The position numbers were made by a program, and so were the translations under genes. A stretch of 35,031 nucleotides of DNA from Dactylosporangium sp. AC04546 (GTDB lineage: Bacteria; Actinomycetota; Actinomycetes; Mycobacteriales; Micromonosporaceae): assembly GCF_022095675.1 (NCBI RefSeq), contig NZ_JAHYSG010000122.1, forward strand, positions 1 to 35,031, read 5' to 3'. Numbering within the stretch: the stretch's first letter is position 1; each line of letters opens with the position of its first letter. The notes under the pieces were generated by a model, which was not told the origin of the DNA, did not search any database, and worked only from the letters and a program-made list of their open reading frames with translations. Shown here piece by piece: positions 15,031 through 22,732 of this stretch.

Positions 15031-16101
15031 ATGCCCGATGAGAGCCCGACCCTCGACCTGCTCGAGCGGCTGTCCGCCGCGTCGGACCGGATGACGTTCG
15101 ACGCGCTGCTGCGTCAGGTCGGCCTGCCTGAGAAGGTGCTGCGCGGCCGGCTCCAGCAGCTTGTCGACCGCGGATGGGTCGACGCGTACCCGGCCGACGG
15201 GTACGCCGCCGAGACCACCGACAGCCAGTCCGACGCCGACGGCCAATCCGCCACCGACGGCCAGTCCGGCGACGGCGGCCAGTCCGGCGACGGCGGCACG
15301 GCCCACGCCGAATCCAGCCACGCCGAGACCGGCCAAGCCGAGGCCGGCCATGGCGGCCACGCCCAGACGCCCAGCTCCCAGGCCGGCCGCTCCCCGGCGG
15401 CCGAGCGAGCCGCCCACGCGGTGACGGGTGGCGACCGTCCCATCAGGGCCGTGGGCCGGGTGGACCGGGCGCGGGCCATGACGTTCGCGATCGCGGTCGG
15501 GGCGCTGCGGCCCGGCAGTGCGTTCCTGTCCGGGGACCGGGCCGCCCGGCTCGCCGGGCCGATCCTGGCGCGGGCGCGTGACCACGTCGACGAGTCGTTC
15601 CGGCTGGTCCGGCTCGACGGGACGGCGATCGTGTGCCTGGCCAGCCGGGAGTCGTCGCGGGACATGGCGGGGACGCCGGTCGGGCGGCGGTTGCCGGCGT
15701 ACGCGGCGGCGAGCGGGCGGGCGATCCTGGCGTACCGGGCGCGGGCCGAGGTCGAGGCGCTGCTCGACCAGGGCGTGGAGGCGCACACCGTCGACTCGGT
15801 CGTCGACCGGGCCGCGTTCTTCGCCGAGCTGGCCGAGGCCCGGGAGCGTGGGTGGGCGTACGAGCGCGGGCAGATGGTTCCCGGCGTCGGGTGCATCGCG
15901 GCCGCCGTGCTGCCGGTGCCCGGGGAGTCGAGTGGCCGGCAGGGTGGCGGGCAGGGCGGCGACCGGGGTATTGGACTGCTCATCACCGACGCGATCAGCT
16001 GCGGCGTGCCGCTGGCCCGGCTCACCGACGACCACGCCGAGGACATCGCGGAGGCCGTGCTGCGGGCCACCCGTGATCTCGCCGTCGCACTGCGGGGCTG
16101 A
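15031..16101 (+). CDS. IclR-type regulator with long low-complexity linker
   Basis: A 356-aa protein. Residues about 5-55 look like a short winged helix (LLERLSAASDRMTFDALLRQ, then LRGRLQQLVDRGWVDAY). Residues about 140-350 match the IclR C-terminal GAF-like effector domain (RLPAYAAASGRAILAYR, PGVGCIAAAVLPVP). Between them lie about 80 residues rich in Ser, Gly, Ala, Gln and Asp, with DGQS/GDGGQS repeats, where typical IclR proteins (about 250 aa) have only a short helix. It has ATG 15031 and a GAGGGG about 13 nt upstream. It precedes the K+/H+ antiporter genes and follows the palindrome repeats, which may be its operator. Target genes are unknown. Confidence 0.75.
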   Translation: MPDESPTLDLLERLSAASDRMTFDALLRQVGLPEKVLRGRLQQLVDRGWVDAYPADGYAAETTDSQSDADGQSATDGQSGDGGQSGDGGTAHAESSHAETGQAEAGHGGHAQTPSSQAGRSPAAERAAHAVTGGDRPIRAVGRVDRARAMTFAIAVGALRPGSAFLSGDRAARLAGPILARARDHVDESFRLVRLDGTAIVCLASRESSRDMAGTPVGRRLPAYAAASGRAILAYRARAEVEALLDQGVEAHTVDSVVDRAAFFAELAEARERGWAYERGQMVPGVGCIAAAVLPVPGESSGRQGGGQGGDRGIGLLITDAISCGVPLARLTDDHAEDIAEAVLRATRDLAVALRG

Positions 16102-16149
16102 CCAGGGACGGTAGGTAGCCGACCGGCCACGCAAGATCCGGCATTTCGG

Positions 16150-16155
16150 TACGAT
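16150..16155 (+). promoter_or_regulatory. -10 box of antiporter operon (leaderless)
   Basis: TACGAT lies 5 bp before the ATG at 16161, the geometry of a leaderless actinobacterial promoter. No convincing -35 is visible. Confidence 0.45.
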
Positions 16156-16160
16156 GGGCT

Positions 16161-16643
16161 ATGGACGTCCAGCGTACCGACCTGCCCGGCATCGGCACGA
16201 GCTATGTGGTGACGACCGGCCGCGGGCGCCGCATCGGGATCGTCTCGCACCGCAGTGGACGGCGGGATCTGGTCATCTACGACGAAGAGGACCCCGACAC
16301 CAGCATCGTGTCGGTGGCGCTGTCGGCCGACGAGGCCAACGCCATCGCCGAGTATCTCGGGACGGCCCGGATCGTCGAGCAGCTCGCGCAGATGCAGCGG
16401 CAGGTGGCCGGGCTGGTCACCGAGCAGCTGGTGATCGCGCCCGGCTCGCCGTACGACGGGCGGACCCTCGGCGACACGCGCGCGCGGACCCGCACGGGTG
16501 CCTCGATCGTCGCGGTCGTGCGGGGCAACGCGGTCACCGCCAGCCCGCGGCCCGACTTCGGGCTGCTCGCGCACGACCTCGTCGTCGTGGTCGGCACCGC
16601 CGCCGGCGCCGAGGGCGTCGCGACGCTGCTCACGGACGGCTAG
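16161..16643 (+). CDS. khtT: Cation/proton antiporter regulatory subunit (KhtT-like, RCK_C)
   Basis: A 160-aa soluble protein. The N-terminal half (1-72, with DLVIYDEEDPDTS) is the small domain seen in KhtT-type subunits. The C-terminal half (about 78-158) is an RCK_C/TrkA_C domain (EQLVIAPGSPYDGRTLGDTRARTRTGASIVAVVRG, ending LVVVVGTAAG), which binds nucleotide or ions and gates the membrane partner. In Bacillus, KhtT controls the KhtU K+/H+ antiporter. Here the CPA2 membrane gene begins 8 nt after the stop, so the two form an operon. A -10 box immediately precedes the ATG. Confidence 0.88.
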   Translation: MDVQRTDLPGIGTSYVVTTGRGRRIGIVSHRSGRRDLVIYDEEDPDTSIVSVALSADEANAIAEYLGTARIVEQLAQMQRQVAGLVTEQLVIAPGSPYDGRTLGDTRARTRTGASIVAVVRGNAVTASPRPDFGLLAHDLVVVVGTAAGAEGVATLLTDG

Positions 16644-16651
16644 GGCCGCCG

Positions 16652-17848
16652 GTGCACCACGACACGATCCTCGTCGAGCTCGGCGCCGTCATCCTGGCGC
16701 TCGGGCTGCTCGGGGCACTGTCGCTGCGCTTCTCGATCTCGCCCATCCCGTTGTACCTCGTGGCCGGCCTCGCGTTCGGCGTGGGTGGCATCCTGCCGCT
16801 GACGACCAGCACCGAGTTCATCTCGGCCGGCGCGAAGATCGGCGTGATCCTGCTGCTGTTCACGCTCGGCCTGGAGTACACGGCCCCGGAGCTCGTCGGC
16901 ACCCTGCGCTCGTCGGCGCCGGCCGGCCTCGTCGACCTCGTGCTCAATGCCGCGCCGGGGGTCGCGGCGGCGCTCATCCTCGACTGGGGCGTCGCGGCGG
17001 CCGTCGCGCTCGGCGGCATCACGTACGTCACGTCGTCCGGCATCACCGCGAAGGTCCTCGGCGACCTCGGCTGGCTCGGCAACCGCGAGACGCCCGTCGT
17101 GCTGTCGCTGCTCGTCTTCGAGGACCTGATGATGGCGCTGTACCTGCCGATCCTCACGGCCCTCCTGGCCGGCGTCGGGCTGCTCGGCGGCACCGCGACC
17201 CTGGCGATCGCCGCGGCGACGGTCAGCTTCGTCCTGCTCGTCGCCCTGCGGTTCGGCACGATCGTGGAGCGGTTCGTGGCCAGCGACAGCGACGAGGTAC
17301 TGCTGCTGAAGGTGCTCGGCCTGACCCTGCTCGTCGCCGGCGTGGCCGAGGTGCTGCAGGTGTCAGCGGCGGTCGGGGCGTTCCTCGTGGGCATCGCGCT
17401 GTCCGGGCCGCTCGCCCACACCGCCCGGCAGCTGCTCATGCCGCTGCGGGACCTGTTCGCGGCGGTGTTCTTCGTGTTCTTCGGGCTGCAGACCGACCCG
17501 CGGAAGCTCCCGCCGGTCCTCGGCGTGGCGGCGCTGCTCGTCGTGTGCGGGATGCTGTCGAAGCTGGCGACGGGCTGGATCGCGGCGGCCCGCGCCGGGG
17601 TGGCCGTTCCGGGCCGGATCCGCGCGGGCGCGGCGCTGCTGCCCCGCGGCGAGTTCAACATCGTCATCGCCGGGCTGGCGGTGGCCGCGGGCACGAACGC
17701 GAAGCTGGGCCCGCTCGCCGCCGCGTACGTCCTGATGCTCGCTGTCCTCGGCCCCCTCATGGCCCGCGCGGCGGAGCCCCTCGCCCGCCTCTACGTCCGC
17801 GGCCGCACAAGAAGAGGCGGCGGCGCGCCCGACGCGGCGGCCGGTTGA
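16652..17848 (+). CDS. khtU: CPA2 monovalent cation/proton antiporter (KhtU-like)
   Basis: A 398-aa integral membrane protein with about 12-13 helices of the Na_H_Exchanger (KefB/CPA2) family. It lacks the C-terminal TrkA_N domain of KefB/KefC, consistent with regulation by the separate KhtT-like protein just upstream. Conserved segments include LLLFTLGLEYTAPELV, LLVFEDLMMALYLPIL (with the ED pair of the ion site) and RGEFNIVIAGLAVAAG near the end. The start is GTG 16652, 8 nt after the upstream stop, giving a complete first helix. It should exchange K+ or another monovalent cation for protons across the cell membrane. A short basic tail (RGRTRRGGG) ends the protein. Confidence 0.9.
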   Translation: MHHDTILVELGAVILALGLLGALSLRFSISPIPLYLVAGLAFGVGGILPLTTSTEFISAGAKIGVILLLFTLGLEYTAPELVGTLRSSAPAGLVDLVLNAAPGVAAALILDWGVAAAVALGGITYVTSSGITAKVLGDLGWLGNRETPVVLSLLVFEDLMMALYLPILTALLAGVGLLGGTATLAIAAATVSFVLLVALRFGTIVERFVASDSDEVLLLKVLGLTLLVAGVAEVLQVSAAVGAFLVGIALSGPLAHTARQLLMPLRDLFAAVFFVFFGLQTDPRKLPPVLGVAALLVVCGMLSKLATGWIAAARAGVAVPGRIRAGAALLPRGEFNIVIAGLAVAAGTNAKLGPLAAAYVLMLAVLGPLMARAAEPLARLYVRGRTRRGGGAPDAAAG

Positions 17849-17869
17849 CGGCAGCCCGGCAGCCGTGCC

Positions 17870-17921
17870 GTTACGTGGTAGGAAAACGGGGGTTATAGCA
17901 CCAGTTTTCCTACCACGTAAC
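17870..17921. repeat. Perfect 18-bp inverted repeat
   Basis: GTTACGTGGTAGGAAAAC (17870-17887) and its exact reverse complement (17904-17921) flank the 16-nt loop GGGGGTTATAGCACCA. The arms are markedly less GC-rich than the surroundings. The position, 22 bp after the antiporter stop, suits a terminator, but the long perfect arms, the conserved-looking loop and the absence of a T tract also suit a mobile or multicopy intergenic element. Confidence 0.85.
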
Positions 17922-18042
17922 ACCGCAGACCACGAAAGCGCACGGCAGCGCCGTCCGGTTCGAGAAAACTGTCCGAAATACGGAATTTCCCTCAAGTCTC
18001 GGATCTTGGCTCGCCCGGCGTGTTTGGCTTCCCGTCGGAGGT

Positions 18043-18064
18043 GCCACGGCAGCGCTGCCGTGGC
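18043..18064. promoter_or_regulatory. 22-bp perfect palindrome before secreted-protein gene
   Basis: GCCACGGCAGC (18043-18053) is followed directly by its reverse complement GCTGCCGTGGC (18054-18064). It ends 20 bp before the ATG at 18085, just upstream of a GGGGGA ribosome site. It could be an operator or a 5' stability hairpin. Confidence 0.55.
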
Positions 18065-18084
18065 GGACACACGGGGGATCAGCA

Positions 18085-18792
18085 ATGTTCAAGCTCAACC
18101 GCACGCTGCCCGCACTCGGCGCGGCCACCCTGCTCGCCACGCTCGTCAGCTCGCCTGCGTCTGCAGCCGGAGCTGCCGGCGCCGGCGGCGGAGGTGACGC
18201 GGCCTTCAGCGCGGGCAAGGCCAGGCATGCCGGGTCGGCGGCCTGCAAGGAGATGACCGTGAACGGCGGCTTCGAGCTGCCGAAGCTGGGCGCGAAGCAG
18301 GACTGGTACCAGTTCGACGAGGACGACGTCCAGGCGTGGCGCACAGATGACCCCGCGGGCAAGATCGAGATCTGGGGCGGCGGCAACGGCGTGCCGGCCC
18401 GGTTCGGCAAGCAGTTCGCGGAGCTCAACGCGACCGGCTCGGGCAACTCGGTGTACCAGGACATCAAGACCAAGCCGAACACGAAGATCTACTGGTCGTT
18501 CTGGATCCGGGCCCGTGACACGTCCGGCGGCAAGGACGTCGACGCCACGCAGATCCACTTCGGCCGCACGCCCAGGAACAGCGGCAGCGTCAACGGCGTC
18601 GGGTCCACGTTCGCCTACTCCAACAGCGCCGGCGACGTGCAGTGGAAGCGGCTCTACGGCTGGTACAAGACCGGCGCCGGCCAGACGATGACCCGCGTGA
18701 CGCTGACCGCGGTCGAGAGCGCCTCGACCGACGAGGGCTACGGCAACCTGGTCGACGGCCTCACGATCGTCGAGAACAAGAACTGCATCTGA
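18085..18792 (+). CDS. Secreted beta-sandwich (carbohydrate-binding-like) protein
   Basis: A 235-aa exported protein. The N-terminus is a Sec signal (MFKLNRT, hydrophobic stretch, then PASA, likely cut near residue 28), followed by a Gly/Ala-rich spacer. The mature domain starts TVNGGFELPKL and contains KIEIWGGGNGVPA, FGKQFAELNATGSGNSVYQD and YWSFWIRARD. This is the pattern of galactose-binding-like jelly-roll domains in bacterial extracellular proteins (CBM_4_9/DUF642-like). It has no catalytic domain, so it may bind a cell-wall or environmental glycan. Two Cys (near 54 and the penultimate residue) could form a disulphide. GGGGGA precedes ATG 18085, and a strong terminator follows. It is monocistronic. 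Confidence 0.75.
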   Translation: MFKLNRTLPALGAATLLATLVSSPASAAGAAGAGGGGDAAFSAGKARHAGSAACKEMTVNGGFELPKLGAKQDWYQFDEDDVQAWRTDDPAGKIEIWGGGNGVPARFGKQFAELNATGSGNSVYQDIKTKPNTKIYWSFWIRARDTSGGKDVDATQIHFGRTPRNSGSVNGVGSTFAYSNSAGDVQWKRLYGWYKTGAGQTMTRVTLTAVESASTDEGYGNLVDGLTIVENKNCI

Positions 18793-18801
18793 ACGCCGGA
18801 C

Positions 18802-18833
18802 CCCGCTGGGTGCGTGGACGCGCACCCAGCGGG
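18802..18833. terminator. Strong terminator hairpin after secreted-protein gene
   Basis: CCCGCTGGGTGCG (18802-18814) pairs perfectly with CGCACCCAGCGGG (18821-18833) around TGGACG, a 13-bp GC-rich stem 10 bp after the stop codon. No T tract, as is usual in high-GC actinobacteria. Confidence 0.8.
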
Positions 18834-18857
18834 TGAGGTACGTCCCACTGCATAAGT

Positions 18858-18871
18858 CGCTTCTATAAGCG
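18858..18871. promoter_or_regulatory. Promoter/operator of marR-exporter operon
   Basis: CGCTT-CTAT-AAGCG is a short inverted repeat that contains a TATAAG -10-like hexamer (18864-18869), 20 bp before the marR ATG. A MarR dimer bound here would block RNA polymerase, the usual autoregulatory layout. Confidence 0.45.
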
Positions 18872-18888
18872 CGTGATACGAATAGAAC

Positions 18889-19326
18889 ATGCAGGCCGCT
18901 ACGACTCCGCAGCTCGACCCGGCCCGGCTGGCGTCCGCCGTCGAGCGGCTCTTCAGCCTGCTGCGGCACGGCAACCCGCCGAACGACATCAGCCTCACCG
19001 CCGCCTCCACGCTGCGCCGGCTGGAGCGGGAGGGCCCACGCCGGCTCACCGAGCTCGCCGCCGCCGAGGGCGTCACCCAGCCGGCGATGACCCAGCTCGT
19101 CCAGCGCCTCGAACGGGAGGGCCTGGCGGCCCGCGCCGCGGACCCCGACGACGGGCGCGTCGTCCTCGTCGGCGTCACCGACGACGGCCGGGAGCTGCTG
19201 GCCAGACGGCGGGCCGTGCGGGCCCGGCACCTCGCCACGATCCTCGGCGACCTGGACGACGACGACCAGGCGCTCATCGCCGCCGCGCTGCCCGCCCTGG
19301 AGAAGCTCGAGAGGCTCGGCCGATGA
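18889..19326 (+). CDS. MarR-family transcriptional regulator
   Basis: A 145-aa winged-helix repressor. Residues about 40-105 form the MarR core ([28 protein letters not shown], then the [16 protein letters not shown] wing), and helical ends form the dimer. ATG 18889 gives the typical length, with no clear ribosome site. Its stop overlaps the ATG of the downstream DHA2 exporter (ATGA), so the two are translationally coupled and the regulator almost certainly controls that pump. The inverted repeat at 18858-18871 is its probable operator. Its ligand is likely an aromatic or drug-like compound, which is family knowledge only. Confidence 0.92.
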   Translation: MQAATTPQLDPARLASAVERLFSLLRHGNPPNDISLTAASTLRRLEREGPRRLTELAAAEGVTQPAMTQLVQRLEREGLAARAADPDDGRVVLVGVTDDGRELLARRRAVRARHLATILGDLDDDDQALIAAALPALEKLERLGR

Positions 19327-21020
19327 CCGGCACGCTCGAGACGAGCCGGCGCGGCCTGCCGACCAGCGCCGACCATCCGCACTACAAGTGGGTGGCGTTG
19401 TCCAACACCACGCTCGGCATGCTCATCGCGACGATCAACGCGTCGATCGTGCTCATCTCGCTGCCGGCGATCTTCAACGGCATCCACCTCAACCCGCTCA
19501 GCCCCGGCAACGTGAGCTACCTGCTCTGGATGCTCATGGGGTACATGCTGGTCAGCGCCGTCCTCGTGGTGACGCTGGGCCGGCTGGGCGACATGTTCGG
19601 CCGGGTCCGCATCTACAACGCCGGCTTCGCGCTGTTCACGGTCACGTCGATCGCACTGTCGCTCGACCCGTTCGACGGCGGCGGCGGCGCCCTGTGGCTC
19701 ATCGGCTGGCGGGTGCTGCAGGCGGTCGGCGGCGCGATGCTCATGGCGAACTCCGCCGCGATCCTCACCGACGCGTTCCCGGCGGCCCAGCGCGGCATGG
19801 CCCTGGGCGTCAACATCGTCGCCGGCATCGCCGGCTCGTTCATCGGTCTGGTCCTCGGCGGGCTGCTCGCCGAGTGGAACTGGCGGGCCATCTTCTGGGT
19901 CAACGTGCCGATCGGCATCGTCGGTACGCTCTGGGCGTACCGTTCCCTGCACGACACCGGCCTGCGGCGGCCCGGCCGCATCGACTGGTGGGGCAACCTG
20001 ACCTTCGCCGTGGGCCTGACGGCGCTGCTCGCCGCGATCACCTACGGCATCCAGCCGTATGGCGGGCACTCCCAGGGCTGGACCAACCCGTGGGTCCTGT
20101 CCGGCCTCATCGGCGGCGTGCTCGTCCTGGCGCTGTTCACCTGGATCGAGCGGCGGGTCACCGATCCGATGTTCCCGCTCGGGCTGTTCAAGATCCGGGC
20201 GTTCGCGTCGGGCAACGTCGCCGGCCTGCTCGCCTCGATCGCCCGCGGCGGCCTGCAGTTCATGCTCATCATCTGGCTGCAGGGCATCTGGCTGCCGCTG
20301 CACGGCTACCGCTACGAGGAGACCCCGCTGTGGGCCGGCATCTACCTGCTGCCGCTCACCGTCGGCTTCCTCGCCGCCGGGCCGATCGCCGGGCACCTCT
20401 CCGACAGGTACGGCCCCCGGCTGTTCGCCGCCGCCGGCCTGCTCGTCATGGCGCTGAGCTTCGGCGGCCTGCTCGTCCTGCCGACCGACTTCGCCTACTG
20501 GGCGTTCGCCGGGCTCGTGTTCCTCAACGGCCTCGGCGGCGGGCTCTTCGCCGCGCCGAACACCGCCCTCATCATGTCGAGCGTCCCGGCCCACCTGCGC
20601 GGCGCCGCGTCGGGCATGCGCGCCACGTTCCAGAACGCGGGCATGGTGCTCTCGATCGGCGTGTTCTTCTCGCTGATGGTGGCGGGCCTGTCCAGCCACC
20701 TGCCGGCCACGCTCAACGACGGGTTGGCGGCTCAGGGTGTACCGCCGCAAGCCGCGCACAGCATCGCCGCGCTGCCGCCGGTGGGCACGCTGTTCGCGGC
20801 CTTCCTGGGGTACAACCCCATTCAGGAGCTCCTCGGCCCGCAGCTGCTCGGGCAGCTCCCGCCCGCCAACGCCGCCACCCTCACCGGCCGCGAGTTCTTC
20901 CCGAACCTGGTCTCGGGCCCGTTCCACGACGGCCTGATCATCGTGTTCTGGCTGGCGATCGCCATGTCCGTGATCGGCGCCCTCGCGTCGCTCGTGAAGC
21001 CGGCGAAACCGGTCACCTAG
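19323..21020 (+). CDS. DHA2-family MFS exporter controlled by MarR
   Basis: A 565-aa 14-helix transporter. Helix 1 carries [13 protein letters not shown] (variant of motif D1), [14 protein letters not shown] is motif [21 protein letters not shown] motif B, and [20 protein letters not shown] motif C. A large extracytoplasmic segment near 435-530 ([11 protein letters not shown] to [11 protein letters not shown]), before the last helix, is longer than in the other two DHA2 pumps of this window. Starting at ATG 19323 inside the marR stop, it is the second gene of a two-gene drug-response operon. A hairpin terminator follows at 21085. Substrate unknown. Confidence 0.92.
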   Translation: MTGTLETSRRGLPTSADHPHYKWVALSNTTLGMLIATINASIVLISLPAIFNGIHLNPLSPGNVSYLLWMLMGYMLVSAVLVVTLGRLGDMFGRVRIYNAGFALFTVTSIALSLDPFDGGGGALWLIGWRVLQAVGGAMLMANSAAILTDAFPAAQRGMALGVNIVAGIAGSFIGLVLGGLLAEWNWRAIFWVNVPIGIVGTLWAYRSLHDTGLRRPGRIDWWGNLTFAVGLTALLAAITYGIQPYGGHSQGWTNPWVLSGLIGGVLVLALFTWIERRVTDPMFPLGLFKIRAFASGNVAGLLASIARGGLQFMLIIWLQGIWLPLHGYRYEETPLWAGIYLLPLTVGFLAAGPIAGHLSDRYGPRLFAAAGLLVMALSFGGLLVLPTDFAYWAFAGLVFLNGLGGGLFAAPNTALIMSSVPAHLRGAASGMRATFQNAGMVLSIGVFFSLMVAGLSSHLPATLNDGLAAQGVPPQAAHSIAALPPVGTLFAAFLGYNPIQELLGPQLLGQLPPANAATLTGREFFPNLVSGPFHDGLIIVFWLAIAMSVIGALASLVKPAKPVT

Positions 21021-21084
21021 ACCCCGCTCCCTGGTGGATGCCGCCCCCGGCCGGCCACGGGTCGGGTCGGCGGCACAGCGCGGA

Positions 21085-21122
21085 CGGGCCGGTGCCCTCG
21101 TGGGAGCAGGGGCGCCGGCCCG
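21085..21122. terminator. Convergent terminator between exporter and ECF42 gene
   Basis: CGGGCCGGTGCCC (21085-21097) pairs with GGGCGCCGGCCCG (21110-21122) with a single G-U in RNA and a 12-nt loop. It lies in the 111-bp gap between converging genes and can serve both. Confidence 0.6.
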
Positions 21123-21131
21123 GCCGTGGCA

Positions 21132-22370
21132 TCACACCGCGGCGAGACGCGCCGACAGGAACGCCCGCTCGACGGCGTTGTCGCACAGCGCGATCGCCTG
21201 CCGGTAGGCGTCCGCCGCCTCGGCCGGGCGGTCCAGGCGGTGCAGCAGGTCGGCGCGGGTCGCCGGCAGGTAGTGGTAGGCGGCCAGCCGCGCGTCCTCG
21301 GCGAGGGCGTCGACCAGCGACAGCGCGACCGCCGGGCCGCCCGCGGGCGGCGGCAACATCGAGACGACCACGGCCCGGTTGAGCGCGACGACCGGCGACG
21401 GCCAGACCGCGAGGAGCAGGTCGTACACGTCGCGGAGCTGGCCCCAGTCGGTGTCGGCGTAGGTGGGGGCCTCGGCGTACAGCGCCGAGATCGTCGCCTG
21501 CAGCGCGAACCGGCCGGGCTTCCCGCCGCGCAGCGCGGCCCGGACCAGGCGCAGGCCCTCGGTGATCTGCGCGGCGTCCCAGCGGGAGCGGTCCTGCTCC
21601 TCCAGCCGCAGCAGCCGGCCGTCCGGCCCGATCCGGGTGGCGCGGCGGGCGTCGTGCAGCAGCATCATGGCCAGCAGGCCGACGGCCTCGCGCTCGTCGG
21701 GCATGAGCGCGCACAGGGTGCGGGCCAGGTCGAGGGCCCGCTCGACCAGGTCGGAGCGGACCAGCGCGTCCCCCACGGGGGCGGCGTGGCCGGTGGTGAA
21801 GACCAGGTGGACGACGGTGAGGACGGCGTCGAGGCGGTCGGGCAGCTCCTCGGCGGACGGCACGCGGTACGGGATGCGGGCCGCCGCGATCTTCTTCTTC
21901 GCCCGGGTCACCCGGGCCGCCATGGTCGGCTCGCTGACCAGGAACGCACGGGCGATCTCGGCCGTGGTCAGCCCGCAGACGAGCCGCAGCGTGAGGGCGA
22001 GCTGCGCCTCCCGGGCCAGCGCCGGGTGGCAGCAGGTGAACACGAGGCGGAGCCGGTCGTCGGGGATGTCGTCGGGCTCCGCGTCGTCGGCGGCGTCGGG
22101 CACCACGAGGAGCGGCAGCTTGGAGCGCAGCGTCGACGCACGCTTGTGCGCGTTCAGCGCCCGCCGCTGCGCGGTCGTGGTCAGCCAGGCGCCGGGGTTG
22201 GCCGGCACGCCCTGGCGCAGCCACGCGTCCATCGCGGCGAGGTACGCGTCCTGGACGCACTCCTCGGCCAGGTCGAGGTCACGCGCGACGCGCACCGTCG
22301 CGGCGAGCACGCGGGCCCACTCGCGGCGGTGCGCGTCAGCGACGGCCTGCCGGATGTCAGCAGGATCCAT
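21132..22370 (-). CDS. ECF42-type RNA polymerase sigma factor
   Basis: A 412-aa extracytoplasmic-function sigma factor. Region 2 spans about residues 15-85 (LDLAEECVQDAYLAAMDAW, PGAWLTTTAQRRALN), and region 4 about 110-165 (LTLRLVCGLTTAEIARAFLV, MAARVTRAKKKIA). A long C-terminal extension of about 230 residues (DUF6596/TPR-like, EAVGLLAMMLLHDARRATR, ALYAEAPTYADTDW) replaces an anti-sigma partner. This architecture, next to a DGPF protein, defines ECF42; the extension is reported to be needed for activity in this family. ATG 22370 lies 10 nt after the DGPF stop. There is no anti-sigma gene nearby, as expected for ECF42. Confidence 0.92.
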   Translation of the reverse strand: MDPADIRQAVADAHRREWARVLAATVRVARDLDLAEECVQDAYLAAMDAWLRQGVPANPGAWLTTTAQRRALNAHKRASTLRSKLPLLVVPDAADDAEPDDIPDDRLRLVFTCCHPALAREAQLALTLRLVCGLTTAEIARAFLVSEPTMAARVTRAKKKIAAARIPYRVPSAEELPDRLDAVLTVVHLVFTTGHAAPVGDALVRSDLVERALDLARTLCALMPDEREAVGLLAMMLLHDARRATRIGPDGRLLRLEEQDRSRWDAAQITEGLRLVRAALRGGKPGRFALQATISALYAEAPTYADTDWGQLRDVYDLLLAVWPSPVVALNRAVVVSMLPPPAGGPAVALSLVDALAEDARLAAYHYLPATRADLLHRLDRPAEAADAYRQAIALCDNAVERAFLSARLAAV

Positions 22371-22380
22371 CGGGGAGGAC

Positions 22381-22722
22381 CTACTCGAAGACCATCACCG
22401 GGCGGACCTCGACGCCGCCGAACCCCGCCGGGCACAGCTTGCCGATCTGCAGGGCGTGGTCGAGGTCCTTGGCCTCGACGAGGTAGTACCCGCCGAGGAC
22501 TTCCTTCGTCTCGACGAACGGGCCGTCGGTGACGACGTCGCCGCGGATCGACGTGGCCGTGGGGGTCGGCTGGAGGGCGTTGCCGCCGAGCAGCTGGCCG
22601 CCGAGCTCGACGACCTGCTCGGCGAAGCGGGCGTGGGCCTCCATGGCCTGCTGCCACAGGGCCGGGTCGGGGTTCTCGTAGGCGGCCTCGTCCTCGTAGA
22701 TCAGAATCAGGTACTGGGCCAT
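22381..22722 (-). CDS. YCII-related DGPF-domain protein
   Basis: A 113-aa ferredoxin-like (YCII/DGPF) protein with the signature VTDGPFVETKEVLGGYYLVEA and a final VEVRPVMVFE strand. DGPF proteins are the conserved partners of ECF42 sigma factors and probably form small dimers; their biochemical role is not settled. AGGAG overlaps the stop of the upstream permease gene and sits about 7 nt before ATG 22722. The sigma gene follows 10 nt after its stop, so permease, DGPF and sigma form an apparent minus-strand operon. Possible enzymatic use of the conserved Asp is inference. Confidence 0.9.
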   Translation of the reverse strand: MAQYLILIYEDEAAYENPDPALWQQAMEAHARFAEQVVELGGQLLGGNALQPTPTATSIRGDVVTDGPFVETKEVLGGYYLVEAKDLDHALQIGKLCPAGFGGVEVRPVMVFE

Positions 22723-22732
22723 CGTGCATCTC

